From: Geobacter sp. UBA6151
Lineage (GTDB): Bacteria > Desulfobacterota > Desulfuromonadia > Geobacterales > Pseudopelobacteraceae
Length of the DNA stretch: 64,000 nt
Assembly: GCA_002423105.1 (NCBI GenBank)
Contig: DIUT01000042.1
Location: 34,992 to 98,991 of the forward strand
Reading direction: 5' to 3'
Shown here: positions 7,757 through 16,720 of the stretch, piece by piece
Layout: the number at the start of each line of letters is the position of its first letter
How positions within the stretch are numbered: position 1 is the stretch's first letter
Position numbers and translations under genes: made by a program
The notes under the pieces: generated by a model
Database searches by the model: none
Told to the model about the DNA's origin: nothing
The model's input: the letters and a program-made list of their open reading frames with translations, nothing else

Positions 7757-10700
7757 ATGAAAAAGTTTGATTTGTTGAGAGTCTGTTTTCTATTTGTCTC
7801 ACTCATGGGCATTTTAAGTATTTTGCCGGGATGTGGAGGCGAAGCCGGGGGGGGACGTTGGGATAAGCCGCCAACCATTCCTGCAGTAAGTTCCACCGAT
7901 CCTGCACATACAGCGACAGGCGTGCCGCTCAACAACAAGATCAGTGCAATCTTCAGTGGCACCATGGATCCGTCAACCATAAATAGTTCTACATTTATCC
8001 TGCAACAGGGGGCTACCGCTGTTGCGGGAACCGTAACATATTCCGGCGTAACTGCGATATTTACCCCAACAAGCAATCTTGCCCCCAATACCATCTATAC
8101 AGCTACAATTACCACCGGCGCCAAAGACCCGGCCGGCAAGACACTTGCAAACAACTATGTCTGGAGTTTCACAACAAGCTCAACCATAGACGTCAGCAGG
8201 CCCACCATCAGCTTCACCTCACCCGCCAACGGCACCACCTCTGTGGCCTTCAACCAGAAAATCAGCGTAGCCTTCAGTGAGTCGATGGACCCGTTAACGT
8301 TGACCACGGCAAGCTTTTTGCTGACAGGCCCTGGCACAACTCCCGTAACAGGGACGGTTACTTCTGCCGGTTCAACGGCAACCTTCACCCCATCCGCCAA
8401 CCTGGCTGCCAGTACCCTCTACACTGCCACCATTACCACCGGAGCTAAAAACCTGGCCGGCAATGCACTGGCAAGCAACTATGTATTCACCTTTAGAACA
8501 GGGGCAACCCCAGACACCACCAATCCCGTAGTAAGTTTTACGGATCCTTTTAATGCCGTCACCGGTGTTGCCGTAAACAGGAAACTCAACGCGGCCTTCA
8601 GTGAGGCAATGGACCCGTTGACCATAACCACGGCAACCTTCACGGTGGCGGGACCCGGCCTGACTCCGGTACCGGGAACAGTCTCCTATATTGGCACGAC
8701 CGCTACCTTTACCCCATCAATCAACCTTGCAGCCAGCACCCTCTATACCGCCACAATTACAACCGGCGCCAAGGATGTGGCAGGCAATGCGTTGGCAAGC
8801 AACTTTGTCTGGAGCTTTACAACAAGCGCAGCCCCTGACACCATCAGACCAACGGTAAGTTTCACCGACCCGATTAATGGCGCCACCTCCGTGGCAACCA
8901 ACAGAAAACTCAACGTAGCCTTCAGTGAGTCGATGGACCCATTAACTCTTACCACGGCAAGCTTTACGTTGACGGGTCCCGGCGCAACTCCCGTAACAGG
9001 AACAGTTTCGGCAATCGGCCAGACAGCGGTCTTTAGCCCTGCAAGCAATCTGGCAGCCAACAGTGTCTATACGGCGGTGATTTCCACCACCGCAAAGGAT
9101 CTGGCTGGTAATGCGCTGGCAAGCAACTATGTTTGGAGTTTTACAACAGGCAGCGGCGCAGACACCACGAGACCCACGGTGAGTGTCACGTCACCCACCA
9201 ACACAGCAGTGGCCGTACCGGTCAACAGAAAAATTACCGTGGGATTCAGCGAGGTAGTAGACCCGCTGACCCTTACCGTGGAAAACTTTAAACTGACTGG
9301 CCCGGGCCTGACCCCAGTGGCGGGTAATGTTACGTCTGTCGGAGCCACTGCGACGTTCGTCCCATTAACCAATCTGGCGACGAACACCGTCTATACCGCC
9401 ACGATTACAACCGGGGTTGCAGATCTTGCAGGAAACACCCTGGCAAACAACTTTGTATTTACCTTTACAACTGCTTTAACCGTAGACACAACCAGTCCTA
9501 CGGTAATCTCAACAATTCCGCTCAATCTTGCCACCGGCGTAAACGTGAACCAATTTGTCACCGCAATTTTCAGCGAGGACATGGATCCGTTAACCATCGC
9601 CACGGAATCCTTTGTTCTCAAAGAAACAGTAAGCGGCGCTACCGTACCTTCTGCAATTACCTATAATGTGGGTAGTAAAACCGCGACACTCAGACAGTTA
9701 AACAACCTTAACTTCAATACCAGCTATACCGCCACAATCAAGGGCGGAAGCTTTGGAGTCAGGGATCTGGCTGATAATACAATGACTGTTGACAAGGTAT
9801 GGAGCTTTACCACTGGCGACGCTCCTGAGACTATCCGGCCAACAGTGATTCTGGTAAATCCGCTGGATCTTGCAACAAATGTGGCGCTGAACAGCACTAT
9901 AAATGCCACCTTCAGCGAAGCAATGGAACCGTCAAGCATCAGCACCGGAAGCTTTACTGTGGCAGGCGTAACAGGATTGGTTACTTATAATGCCATAAGC
10001 AGGGTTGCCACCTTTACCCCATCATCCAACCTTGCTCCCGGCACCACCTATACTGCCACCGTAACCACTGGAGTAACGGATCTGGCCGGCAATTCAATGG
10101 CATTGAATAAAGTATGGAGCTTCACCACCGGCACAGCTCTCGCACCAGGCGCGGTAGCGCTCGGTTCCGTCGGCACTTACGGAATCATGGCCACCTCGGC
10201 GATTACCAACACCGGCTTCAGTATCATTAATGGTGATGTTTCTCTGGACCCCGGCACATCAATGACGGGATTCCCGCCGGGAGTGGTCAACGGCTCGATA
10301 CACATCAATGATTCTTTTTCAGCACAGGCCAGAATCGATCTGCTGACCGCCTACAATTTCGCCAAGTCGTTGCCGCCAGGCATCACCATCCCTGCCGGCG
10401 CGGACCTGGGGGCGCTCTATCCCACCGGCATTCCTCCCGGCACGTACACATCCGGCAGCACCATGCTGGTCTCAACCCCGCTTACGCTGGATGCAGGGGG
10501 TAACGCCAATGCTGTCTGGGTGTTCCAGATCGGTTCTTCATTCACCACCACCGCCAGTGTTTCTCTGGCAAACGGCGCTCAGGCCAAGAATGTGTTCTGG
10601 GTTCCCACCAACGATGGAACCATCGGAGTCGGCACCATCTTCTACGGAACCATAGTTGCGGGCAGAAGTGTTACCGGTGTTACCGGCGCTACGATAAACG

Positions 10701-10777
10701 GAAGAATCCTGGCAGGTGCAATTCTGGCCGGCACGATTGCCCTGGACACCAACACGGTTAACGTGCCTGCGCCATAG
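7757..10777 (+). CDS. lipoprotein with seven Ig-like (SbsA/Big_5) repeats and C-terminal DUF3494 domain
   Basis: A 1006-residue secreted protein. Lys-rich start, hydrophobic core and lipobox ILPGC (then GGE) mark it as a lipoprotein. Seven Ig-like repeats of about 105-115 residues begin near residues 37, 148, 255, 364, 471, 579 and 694; each opens like RPTVSFTDP, has an FSESMDPLT-type strand and ends AGNALASNYVWSFTT. Residues about 795-1006 are a DUF3494 (ice-binding-protein-like) domain (ALGSVGTYGIMATSAITNTG). Family members include ice-binding proteins and many surface adhesins with no known link to ice. A function in surface attachment is inferred. The start has GGAGG at optimal spacing; an upstream in-frame codon lacks one. 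Repeats 2-5 are also alike in DNA, so recombination could vary the copy number. Confidence 0.92.
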   Translation: MKKFDLLRVCFLFVSLMGILSILPGCGGEAGGGRWDKPPTIPAVSSTDPAHTATGVPLNNKISAIFSGTMDPSTINSSTFILQQGATAVAGTVTYSGVTAIFTPTSNLAPNTIYTATITTGAKDPAGKTLANNYVWSFTTSSTIDVSRPTISFTSPANGTTSVAFNQKISVAFSESMDPLTLTTASFLLTGPGTTPVTGTVTSAGSTATFTPSANLAASTLYTATITTGAKNLAGNALASNYVFTFRTGATPDTTNPVVSFTDPFNAVTGVAVNRKLNAAFSEAMDPLTITTATFTVAGPGLTPVPGTVSYIGTTATFTPSINLAASTLYTATITTGAKDVAGNALASNFVWSFTTSAAPDTIRPTVSFTDPINGATSVATNRKLNVAFSESMDPLTLTTASFTLTGPGATPVTGTVSAIGQTAVFSPASNLAANSVYTAVISTTAKDLAGNALASNYVWSFTTGSGADTTRPTVSVTSPTNTAVAVPVNRKITVGFSEVVDPLTLTVENFKLTGPGLTPVAGNVTSVGATATFVPLTNLATNTVYTATITTGVADLAGNTLANNFVFTFTTALTVDTTSPTVISTIPLNLATGVNVNQFVTAIFSEDMDPLTIATESFVLKETVSGATVPSAITYNVGSKTATLRQLNNLNFNTSYTATIKGGSFGVRDLADNTMTVDKVWSFTTGDAPETIRPTVILVNPLDLATNVALNSTINATFSEAMEPSSISTGSFTVAGVTGLVTYNAISRVATFTPSSNLAPGTTYTATVTTGVTDLAGNSMALNKVWSFTTGTALAPGAVALGSVGTYGIMATSAITNTGFSIINGDVSLDPGTSMTGFPPGVVNGSIHINDSFSAQARIDLLTAYNFAKSLPPGITIPAGADLGALYPTGIPPGTYTSGSTMLVSTPLTLDAGGNANAVWVFQIGSSFTTTASVSLANGAQAKNVFWVPTNDGTIGVGTIFYGTIVAGRSVTGVTGATINGRILAGAILAGTIALDTNTVNVPAP

Positions 10778-10807
10778 CAAACTGTTTATGCAGCCTTAAA
10801 AGGGGAG

Positions 10808-10842
10808 AAGGCGGGTACAGACCAATAGTCTGTTCCCGCCTT
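10808..10842 (+). terminator. hairpin terminator after the Ig lipoprotein gene
   Basis: AAGGCGGG, one mismatch, ACAGAC, a five-base loop, then GTCTGT and CCCGCCTT. The stem is long but only a short T stretch follows, so termination may be partial before the ompA-like gene. Confidence 0.6.
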
Positions 10843-10886
10843 CCGACCGTAGGCTGAATCAATTAATCCATAATAAGGAGGGCATA

Positions 10887-12053
10887 ATGAAAAATATCGT
10901 ACCAAGCATATCAACTATGAAAAGCATCTCGCTGGCGTTGCTGTTATCCGCGGCGATCCTGCCATCGTCGGCATCTGCCGAGATAAAGGCCGGAAGCGTC
11001 GAGATCAGCCCTTTCATCGGCTACAATATTTTTGAGAGTCGGCAAAATCTGGAAGATATGCCGGTATTCGGTGGACGGATTGGCTACAATTTTACCGAAC
11101 GTTTCGGCATAGAAGCTGTCGGAGAGTTCATCCGCAGCAATGTCGACAACAAGCAATTGCGCTTTACCCAAGAAGGACAGTTTACCAGTCCCAAAGATCA
11201 AGTAGATATCACCATGTACCATATTGACCTTATCTATCACTTTATGCCTTCTGCCCGGTTCAATCCGTTCATCGCCGCCGGTTACGGCGCTGCGCACTAC
11301 AGTCCCAAAATAAACAACGAGAACATGTCTGTTGTGAATTTCGGAGCAGGAGCAAAGTACTGGCTTAACGAGAATATCGCCCTCCGGCTTGATCTGCGGG
11401 ACAGCATGATCTTTGATGATCAGATTCACAATCTTCAGGCAACCATGGGTGTTGTCTTTGCCTTCGGCGGAACGAAGAAAACAGAGCCGACAGCGGTTGT
11501 CAGCGTTAAGGACAGCGACGGTGACGGTGTTGAGGACGGTCGAGACCAATGCCCCGACACTCCACGAGGAGTCACTGTAGACATGGAAGGCTGCCCGATA
11601 GTGGCGGAGAAGGTCGTCATCCTTGTGTCCGAACCGAAAGTTGAAGAAAAGATAAAAGAAAAAGTAAAGGCAGCCACCGTAGCGCCAAAGGTCATTATCC
11701 TTGCCTTTGAAGATGTGCATTTCGGGTTTGACCAGTCAGACTTGAAGCCGGAAGCGCAGGCGGTGCTGAAAAGAAACATCCAGCTGCTGAAGGAAAACCC
11801 GAAGGCTAAAATCCGTGTGGCCGGCTACACCTCTGCTTCCGGAACAAAAGAGTACAATCAGAAGTTGAGCGAGAGACGAGCGGAAGCGGTAAAGTCTTAC
11901 CTGATCAGCGAAGGTATTATCAAACCTGAAAGGCTCTCCACCATCGGCTTCGGCGAGACTTACCCGGCAACCGTTGAGGCTGCCCCAACAGAGTTGTACT
12001 CACCGGCAGCAAAGTCAAACATGCGGGTCCTGTTTGAAATAATTCTCGAATAG
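10887..12053 (+). CDS. OmpA-family outer-membrane protein
   Basis: A 388-residue protein. A signal peptide ending near ASA is followed by a beta-barrel domain (about 30-195: GSVEISPFIGYNIF, GGRIGYNFTERFG, AAGYGAAHYSP), a calcium-binding thrombospondin-3-like hinge (DSDGDGVEDGRDQCPDTP, about 210-230), a Lys/Glu/Val linker, and the OmpA C-terminal peptidoglycan-binding domain (VHFGFDQSDLKPEA, then GYTSASGTKEYNQKLSERRA). It should anchor the outer membrane to the cell wall. AAGGAGG lies before the ATG. It follows the Ig lipoprotein gene on the same strand across a possible terminator. Confidence 0.95.
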   Translation: MKNIVPSISTMKSISLALLLSAAILPSSASAEIKAGSVEISPFIGYNIFESRQNLEDMPVFGGRIGYNFTERFGIEAVGEFIRSNVDNKQLRFTQEGQFTSPKDQVDITMYHIDLIYHFMPSARFNPFIAAGYGAAHYSPKINNENMSVVNFGAGAKYWLNENIALRLDLRDSMIFDDQIHNLQATMGVVFAFGGTKKTEPTAVVSVKDSDGDGVEDGRDQCPDTPRGVTVDMEGCPIVAEKVVILVSEPKVEEKIKEKVKAATVAPKVIILAFEDVHFGFDQSDLKPEAQAVLKRNIQLLKENPKAKIRVAGYTSASGTKEYNQKLSERRAEAVKSYLISEGIIKPERLSTIGFGETYPATVEAAPTELYSPAAKSNMRVLFEIILE

Positions 12054-12075
12054 GATAAAGCCGCTATTGTTATCT

Positions 12076-12102
12076 CCCCCCCTCCTGTCACAGGATGGGG
12101 GG
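12076..12102 (+). terminator. hairpin terminator after the ompA-like gene
   Basis: CCCCCC and TCCTG pair with CAGGA and GGGGGG around a three-base loop, with one bulged T. A short T-containing tail follows. Confidence 0.65.
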
Positions 12103-12142
12103 ATGTTTCGTTAACCCCGCAGCCAACAGGAAAGAGGACACC

Positions 12143-13021
12143 ATGAAAAATTTGAGATTGTGGCTGGTTCTGGCGTTGTTTTTGCCCATTATTACCGGAT
12201 TTGGCGAGACACCCCCTGAGACCGCTCAAAACATCGAAAAAAGGGAAACCGTCCTTTTTCCGAAAGATCCGCTCTTCTTTGCGCCACTGGCAAGCCCCAA
12301 GGAACCACGCACCCATGTTACCTGGCTCCGCCTCAATCTGCCGGGCAAGAGCTTTAATACTGGTTCCGTGGGATTTGGGGAGAGCTTCGGACTGGTGCGC
12401 TGGCCCGGCTGGGGAGAATCTGACGCTTGGCAGTTGGGCATCAGCGGAGCTGTGCTTGCCCAGTTCAATCTGGATGCCAATTCCAAGGATCTTATCAATG
12501 CCGACTATATCATCGGCTTTCCGCTGAGTTATCGCAACGGCCCCTGGTCAGCGCGGGCACGGCTGTACCATCAGTCGTCACACCTGGGAGACGAGTATCT
12601 TCTACTTCCGCAACATCCTGAACTGAAGCAATCACGTATCAACTTGAGCTTTGAAACCATAGAACTGCTGGGAGGCGTGGAATGGGAAGGGATACGGCTG
12701 AGCGCCGGACCGTCCTATATCTTTCACACAGACACCGGACTCAAGCGCTACAGCGTACAGGGAGGGCTTGACTACCTGAGTACGAAGCCGGTTTTCAAGC
12801 CATCCATCAATCCGTTTGTCAGCGTCCTCTGCCACGCCTGGGAAGAAACCGACTGGAATCCTGACGTCAATGCCAAAGCCGGTATCAACATCCGCAGTGC
12901 GGGCAGCATAAAGCGGGCCATTCAAATTTACGGCGAATATTTCAATGGCAACCTGCCCTTCGGCCAGTTCTACAAACTGCGGGCAGAGTATTATGGCGCA
13001 GGCATCAACATCTCATTTTAA
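12143..13021 (+). CDS. DUF1207-like outer-membrane/secreted protein
   Basis: A 292-residue protein with an N-terminal signal peptide (MKNLRLWLVLALFLPIITGF). The mature part begins FPKDPLFFAPLASPKEPRTH and continues with aromatic, alternating strands (LGISGAVLAQFNLD, YRNGPWSARARLYHQSSHLG) and ends in an aromatic-containing beta strand, as in DUF1207 proteins of Geobacter-like bacteria. It probably forms a beta-barrel in the outer membrane; its role is unknown. The ATG with AGAGGA in front was chosen over an upstream codon that would precede the signal peptide. A hairpin separates it from the ompA-like gene. Confidence 0.8.
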   Translation: MKNLRLWLVLALFLPIITGFGETPPETAQNIEKRETVLFPKDPLFFAPLASPKEPRTHVTWLRLNLPGKSFNTGSVGFGESFGLVRWPGWGESDAWQLGISGAVLAQFNLDANSKDLINADYIIGFPLSYRNGPWSARARLYHQSSHLGDEYLLLPQHPELKQSRINLSFETIELLGGVEWEGIRLSAGPSYIFHTDTGLKRYSVQGGLDYLSTKPVFKPSINPFVSVLCHAWEETDWNPDVNAKAGINIRSAGSIKRAIQIYGEYFNGNLPFGQFYKLRAEYYGAGINISF

Positions 13022-13041
13022 AGGACTGACAGATACTGTTG

Positions 13042-13077
13042 TGCAAATGGCGCATCCGGATGGATGCGCCATTTGCA
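13042..13077. terminator. 16-bp perfect hairpin, likely bidirectional terminator
   Basis: TGCAAATGGCGCATCC and its exact reverse complement flank a four-base loop. It lies between two convergent genes (the DUF1207 gene and the small membrane peptide gene), where it could end transcription from both sides. Confidence 0.75.
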
Positions 13078-13089
13078 TGTTCTGTTGTC

Positions 13090-13239
13090 CTACAAGACCT
13101 TACGCCCCTGAATGACCTGCACCAGCACAACGATGATCGCAACCACCAGCAGAATATGGATAAAACCGCCCATGGTGTACGAAGTTACCAAGCCCAACAA
13201 CCACAAAACAATTAAGATTACACCAATTGTCCAAAGCAT
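13090..13239 (-). CDS. 49-residue membrane peptide, lmo0937-like
   Basis: Reads MLWTIGVILIVLWLLGLVTS, then YTMGGFIHILLVVAIIVVLV and a short basic tail QVIQGRKVL. Two hydrophobic helices separated by a Gly turn match the small lmo0937/DUF5670 membrane protein family found widely in bacteria, often linked to stress or biofilm growth; the function is unknown. GGAGG lies seven bases before the ATG, which supports a real gene in spite of its size. The downstream end faces a strong hairpin. Confidence 0.8.
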   Translation of the reverse strand: MLWTIGVILIVLWLLGLVTSYTMGGFIHILLVVAIIVVLVQVIQGRKVL

Positions 13240-13259
13240 ACCATCCTCCTTGTTTAGAC

Positions 13260-13907
13260 TCATTTTTTATCGGAATATAATTCCGACTTTATTGCATCCA
13301 AAGCGTCGATTAGCGGTTTCAGCGATCCGAGTAGACTATCCAGACCACGGAAGGTTTGTTGCGTAATCAACTCGATGGCTTTCACACCGGCCGGTGTCAG
13401 ATCATTGGAGAGATAGCGCCGTATCTCCTTCAGGTTCGTCAAATAGGCCTGGTAGGTGTTTTCGATTCCCGCACCGGCTATGGGCACCTGAGCATACATT
13501 TCGGCCAGCTTGTTACGACGCTCTTCGCTCAACTCACGAATTTCCGGATTTGTATAGCTATCTCCCTGCTTATCCCATTCAGCAAAATACTCTTTATTGC
13601 GTGACTTCATCTGCTGCACCCGCTTGCTCACCAGTTTTCCCTGGGCTTCCAGGTTGGTAAGATTGTCTGAATAGATATCAAACGACCTTTTCAGATCTTC
13701 CGGTTCCGCCTTGATAAGATGATCCAGTGATGTGGCCGTGGCATCGATATGGAAGCTCATACGTCTGATTTCGTTGTCCACTGTCTGAATCGAGTTGGCT
13801 GCTGCGGTGAAGCGGTCCATACCGGTAGTGGCACAACCGCTCAGTACAACAGCAACCCCCAGTAACAGTACGCTGAAAAAAACCAATGCATGATTTTTAA
13901 GGTTCAT
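13260..13907 (-). CDS. DUF2959-like lipoprotein
   Basis: A 215-residue protein with a signal peptide and lipobox VVLSGC; the second mature residue is Ala, which favours the outer membrane. The rest is almost wholly helical, with charged segments such as QQMKSRNKEYFAEWDKQ and RELSEERRNKLAEMYAQV, resembling the DUF2959 family. The start was set at MNLKNHALVF, preceded by AAAGGAGAA, because the frame upstream would disrupt the signal peptide. It may form a transcription unit with the 49-residue membrane peptide just downstream. Role unknown. Confidence 0.75.
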   Translation of the reverse strand: MNLKNHALVFFSVLLLGVAVVLSGCATTGMDRFTAAANSIQTVDNEIRRMSFHIDATATSLDHLIKAEPEDLKRSFDIYSDNLTNLEAQGKLVSKRVQQMKSRNKEYFAEWDKQGDSYTNPEIRELSEERRNKLAEMYAQVPIAGAGIENTYQAYLTNLKEIRRYLSNDLTPAGVKAIELITQQTFRGLDSLLGSLKPLIDALDAIKSELYSDKK

Positions 13908-14129
13908 TTCTGTTCTCCTTTGCCTGAACCAAAGCAAGGAGCCTGCCAAATGACCTATACAAGAAATACCGCTGAAATTACGGGTACTATCAACAGAGAG
14001 AATGAGTTAACGGGACTACCGGGAAGGGAGAAAAGGCTCAACAGGCCTTGCTATTTGACGGGACCTTTAACATGCTGTGGTACAACGGGTCGTGGCAGAT
14101 ATAACAGTATCAGATGACAACGGTATACT

Positions 14130-14924
14130 TCATGATGATTTTACCGACAACCTCTTGGTCTTCAATACCCAGAAAAACAGCCCTGCCCCCAGCAAAAACA
14201 GCGGCAGACTAAGCAGTTGCCCCATGGAGAACAGGCCGAGAAACAACCCGATCTGCTGGTCCGGCTGGCGAAAAAGCTCCACAAAGGTCCGAAACAGGCC
14301 GTACCCGGCCAGGAATGTGGCCATCGCTATACCGGGCGCATCAAAACGCCGGGCTGCCAGACGCACCAACACGAACAAAAGCAGCCCTTCAAGAAGCGCC
14401 TCGTAGAGCTGTGAGGGATGTCTGGGCAGTGGCCCGCCATCAGGAAAGACAATCCCCCAGGGAACGGTGGTGGTACGCCCATACAGTTCGCCGTTGATGA
14501 AGTTGCCGATCCGCCCCAGACCAAGGCCGACAGGAGCAGCAAAGGCAGCCAGATCGCCCAGCTGCACGTATGACAGGTTGCGGCTGCGGGCAAACCAGAG
14601 CGTGGCCAGGGCAACGCCGGCCAGACCGCCATGGAAGGACATCCCCCCCTGCCAGATGGCAAAAATCTTTAACGGGTTTGCAAGATAGCTCGGCAGATCG
14701 TAGAACAGCACATAACCAAAACGCCCCCCCAAAACCACCCCCAGGGCCAGGGCGAAGATCATGTCTGCCACACCTTCGTTTGACAAGGCAAGGGAACGCC
14801 GCCGCACTTCACTGCGGATAATGAAGTAGCTCAATAGAAAGCCAAGCACGTACATCAGGCCGTACCAGCGGAACTGAAGCGGTCCCAACTTCAAAAACAC
14901 CGGGTCAATAACGGGAAAATTCAT
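14130..14924 (-). CDS. lgt: prolipoprotein diacylglyceryl transferase
   Basis: A 264-residue inner-membrane enzyme that moves diacylglycerol from phosphatidylglycerol onto the lipobox cysteine of prolipoproteins. About seven membrane helices, the FHGG segment and the Lgt signature GRIGNFINGELYGR are present. It serves the several lipoproteins coded in this window. Its ATG overlaps the stop of the VOC gene by four bases (ATGA). The ~220 bases behind it, up to the DUF2959 gene, hold nothing recognisable. Confidence 0.97.
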   Translation of the reverse strand: MNFPVIDPVFLKLGPLQFRWYGLMYVLGFLLSYFIIRSEVRRRSLALSNEGVADMIFALALGVVLGGRFGYVLFYDLPSYLANPLKIFAIWQGGMSFHGGLAGVALATLWFARSRNLSYVQLGDLAAFAAPVGLGLGRIGNFINGELYGRTTTVPWGIVFPDGGPLPRHPSQLYEALLEGLLLFVLVRLAARRFDAPGIAMATFLAGYGLFRTFVELFRQPDQQIGLFLGLFSMGQLLSLPLFLLGAGLFFWVLKTKRLSVKSS

Positions 14925-15394
14925 CCGGGCAGGTTCTCCGTAGCAGACAGTGTCCCGGCGCGTCCGAGCTTGTTCGTACGCCGCTCTACCGGTTCTTCCA
15001 GCGCCACCAGATAGCCGTCAGGGTCAAAGCACCACATCTCCTTGACACCGTAGGGCTTTTCCTCCAGATGGTACAGGATTTCCATATCTTCTTCCAGGAT
15101 TGCGTCCCGGATTCCTTCAATATCGCGCACCTCAAAATGCAGTGTGACGCCAATGCCCTTGGGAAACATGCTGAAGCGCTGACCCAACAGCGGATGGGTA
15201 CGCACGACATCGTTGTCTTCCACAAACACAATGGCGATGCCATCCATATCCACCACCAGATGTTCCGGAGCTCCCGGTGATGAAAAGGAGCGCTGCACCG
15301 GTAACTCCAGAATGCCCGCGTAGAAGGCTTCGGTGACGATCAGCTGTGAAACCGCCAGTTGAACGGAGTGTTGTGAACGGTGGGCTTTGACCAT
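14921..15394 (-). CDS. VOC-superfamily (glyoxalase/dioxygenase-like) protein
   Basis: A 157-residue protein with the two beta-alpha-beta-beta-beta modules of the vicinal oxygen chelate fold: QHSVQLAVSQLIVTEAFYAG opens the first, and VTLHFEVRDIEGIRDAILEE and CFDPDGYLVALEEP belong to the second. The Glu near the end of FDPDGYLVALEE fits a metal-ligand position, and one His lies at the start of the fold. The substrate is unknown. It lies between ccdA (one-base gap) and lgt (overlap), so the three genes are probably transcribed together. Confidence 0.8.
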   Translation of the reverse strand: MVKAHRSQHSVQLAVSQLIVTEAFYAGILELPVQRSFSSPGAPEHLVVDMDGIAIVFVEDNDVVRTHPLLGQRFSMFPKGIGVTLHFEVRDIEGIRDAILEEDMEILYHLEEKPYGVKEMWCFDPDGYLVALEEPVERRTNKLGRAGTLSATENLPG

Positions 15395-15395
15395 A

Positions 15396-16124
15396 TCAGT
15401 TTTTCAGGAACAGCAGATTGGCATAGCCTGCAAGCAGCGAAAGCCAATTTGTGTAAATCAGCACGCCCACCAGCACCAGGAACAGGCCGGTAACGATCTC
15501 GAACAGTCTGATATGCTTTTTGAAGCGATTGAACAACACGATAAAGCGATGCAAAGCCAGGGAGGACAGCAGAAACGGTATCCCCAACCCAATGGAGTAC
15601 AAAAGCAACAGTACAATACCGTGGGTAACCTTTTCCTCGGTGGCTGCTACCATCAGGATTGAGGCCAAAATCGGACCGATGCAGGGGGTCCAGCCGGCGG
15701 CAAAGGCCAGACCCACCAGAAAGCTGCCCAGATACCCGGCCGGCTTGTGCCGCAGGTGCAGCCGCTTTTCACCAAGCAACCAGGTTATCGGCACCAGACC
15801 GGTGATATGAATGCCAAAGAGGATAACCAGGATGCCGCCAACCTTACGTATGATCTCCATATGCTGGCGCAAGAAAGAACCGGCGAATGTGGCAGAAGCC
15901 CCCAGCAGGACAAAGACAACCGAAAATCCGATAACGAAGGCCAGGGAATGGAGAAAAGTCTTCAAACGCACATCAGAGGCAGGATGCTCCGCGTCAAGAG
16001 CACTGAAGGAAAGCCCGGTGATGTAGGTAATGTAGGATGGAATCAACGGCAGTACACAGGGGGAAAGAAAAGAGAGCACTCCCGCCATAAAAGCGCCCAG
16101 ATATGAGATTTGTTGGGTTTCCAT
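15396..16124 (-). CDS. ccdA: cytochrome c biogenesis thiol-disulfide transporter CcdA
   Basis: A 242-residue protein of six hydrophobic helices. It starts with the family motif GVLSFLSPCVLPLIPSYITY and holds the second conserved Cys in FAAGWTPCIGPILA; these two cysteines shuttle electrons from cytoplasmic thioredoxin to periplasmic partners. It lies 24 bases behind a TlpA-like lipoprotein gene, its likely periplasmic partner in cytochrome c maturation or other thiol reduction. Confidence 0.95.
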   Translation of the reverse strand: METQQISYLGAFMAGVLSFLSPCVLPLIPSYITYITGLSFSALDAEHPASDVRLKTFLHSLAFVIGFSVVFVLLGASATFAGSFLRQHMEIIRKVGGILVILFGIHITGLVPITWLLGEKRLHLRHKPAGYLGSFLVGLAFAAGWTPCIGPILASILMVAATEEKVTHGIVLLLLYSIGLGIPFLLSSLALHRFIVLFNRFKKHIRLFEIVTGLFLVLVGVLIYTNWLSLLAGYANLLFLKN

Positions 16125-16148
16125 AACAGTCTGCCTAGCAAGAACCTC

Positions 16149-16664
16149 CTATTTCATCAAGCCTTCAAGAAACGAGACAACCTCAGGGCTGCTCCAGTCC
16201 AGACCACCGATCACCCGTTTGGCCACAATGCCGTTCTTGTCAATGACAAAGGTTTCCGGAACACCGGTAATACCGTAGCTGCGTGCCGCCTGACCGCTTG
16301 GGTCAACATATGCGGGCAGAGAGAAGCCTGAGTTTTTGAAAAAATCCTCCACGGCCTTTTTACCCCCCTCATCAACGGAAACGCAGACCATCTTGAACGG
16401 CTTGCCGACCATGAAGCTGTTCAGTTTCATCATGGAGGGGATCTCTTCTCGACAGGGAGGACACCAGGTTGCCCAGAAATTCAAAAGCACCACGTTTCCC
16501 TTCAAGGAAGCAAGCGTAAGCTGCTGATTATCCATAGATATGACACTGATTGCCGGAGCGGCAGATTTTTCTTTTACACCAACCCCGGTGGCCGCAGATT
16601 TCTCTTTCGAACATCCGGCAACAGCGATACAGAGACAACAACACAGAACCAGCAATCGCTTCAT
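16149..16664 (-). CDS. TlpA/ResA-like thioredoxin lipoprotein
   Basis: A 171-residue protein with a signal peptide and lipobox IAVAGC, then a TlpA-type thioredoxin domain with active site WATWCPPCREE and cis-Pro region GVPETFVID. It should reduce disulfides at the periplasmic side of a membrane, drawing electrons from the CcdA coded just downstream. The ATG at MKRLLVL was chosen because AGGAGGAG lies in front of it. Confidence 0.93.
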   Translation of the reverse strand: MKRLLVLCCCLCIAVAGCSKEKSAATGVGVKEKSAAPAISVISMDNQQLTLASLKGNVVLLNFWATWCPPCREEIPSMMKLNSFMVGKPFKMVCVSVDEGGKKAVEDFFKNSGFSLPAYVDPSGQAARSYGITGVPETFVIDKNGIVAKRVIGGLDWSSPEVVSFLEGLMK

Positions 16665-16720
16665 GCTACTCCTCCTGAAACTTGACAATGGGGTAATTCG
16701 CCGAAAACGACGCCAGGTTA

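Noticed and set aside
8200..9840. Regularly spaced DNA repeats that could suggest a CRISPR array
   Set aside because: The period is about 320-340 bases and follows the Ig-repeat codons; no short identical repeats with unique spacers.
13908..14129. Search for an RNA gene or small ORF before lgt's end
   Set aside because: No stable fold, ribosome-binding site or reading frame worth reporting was seen.
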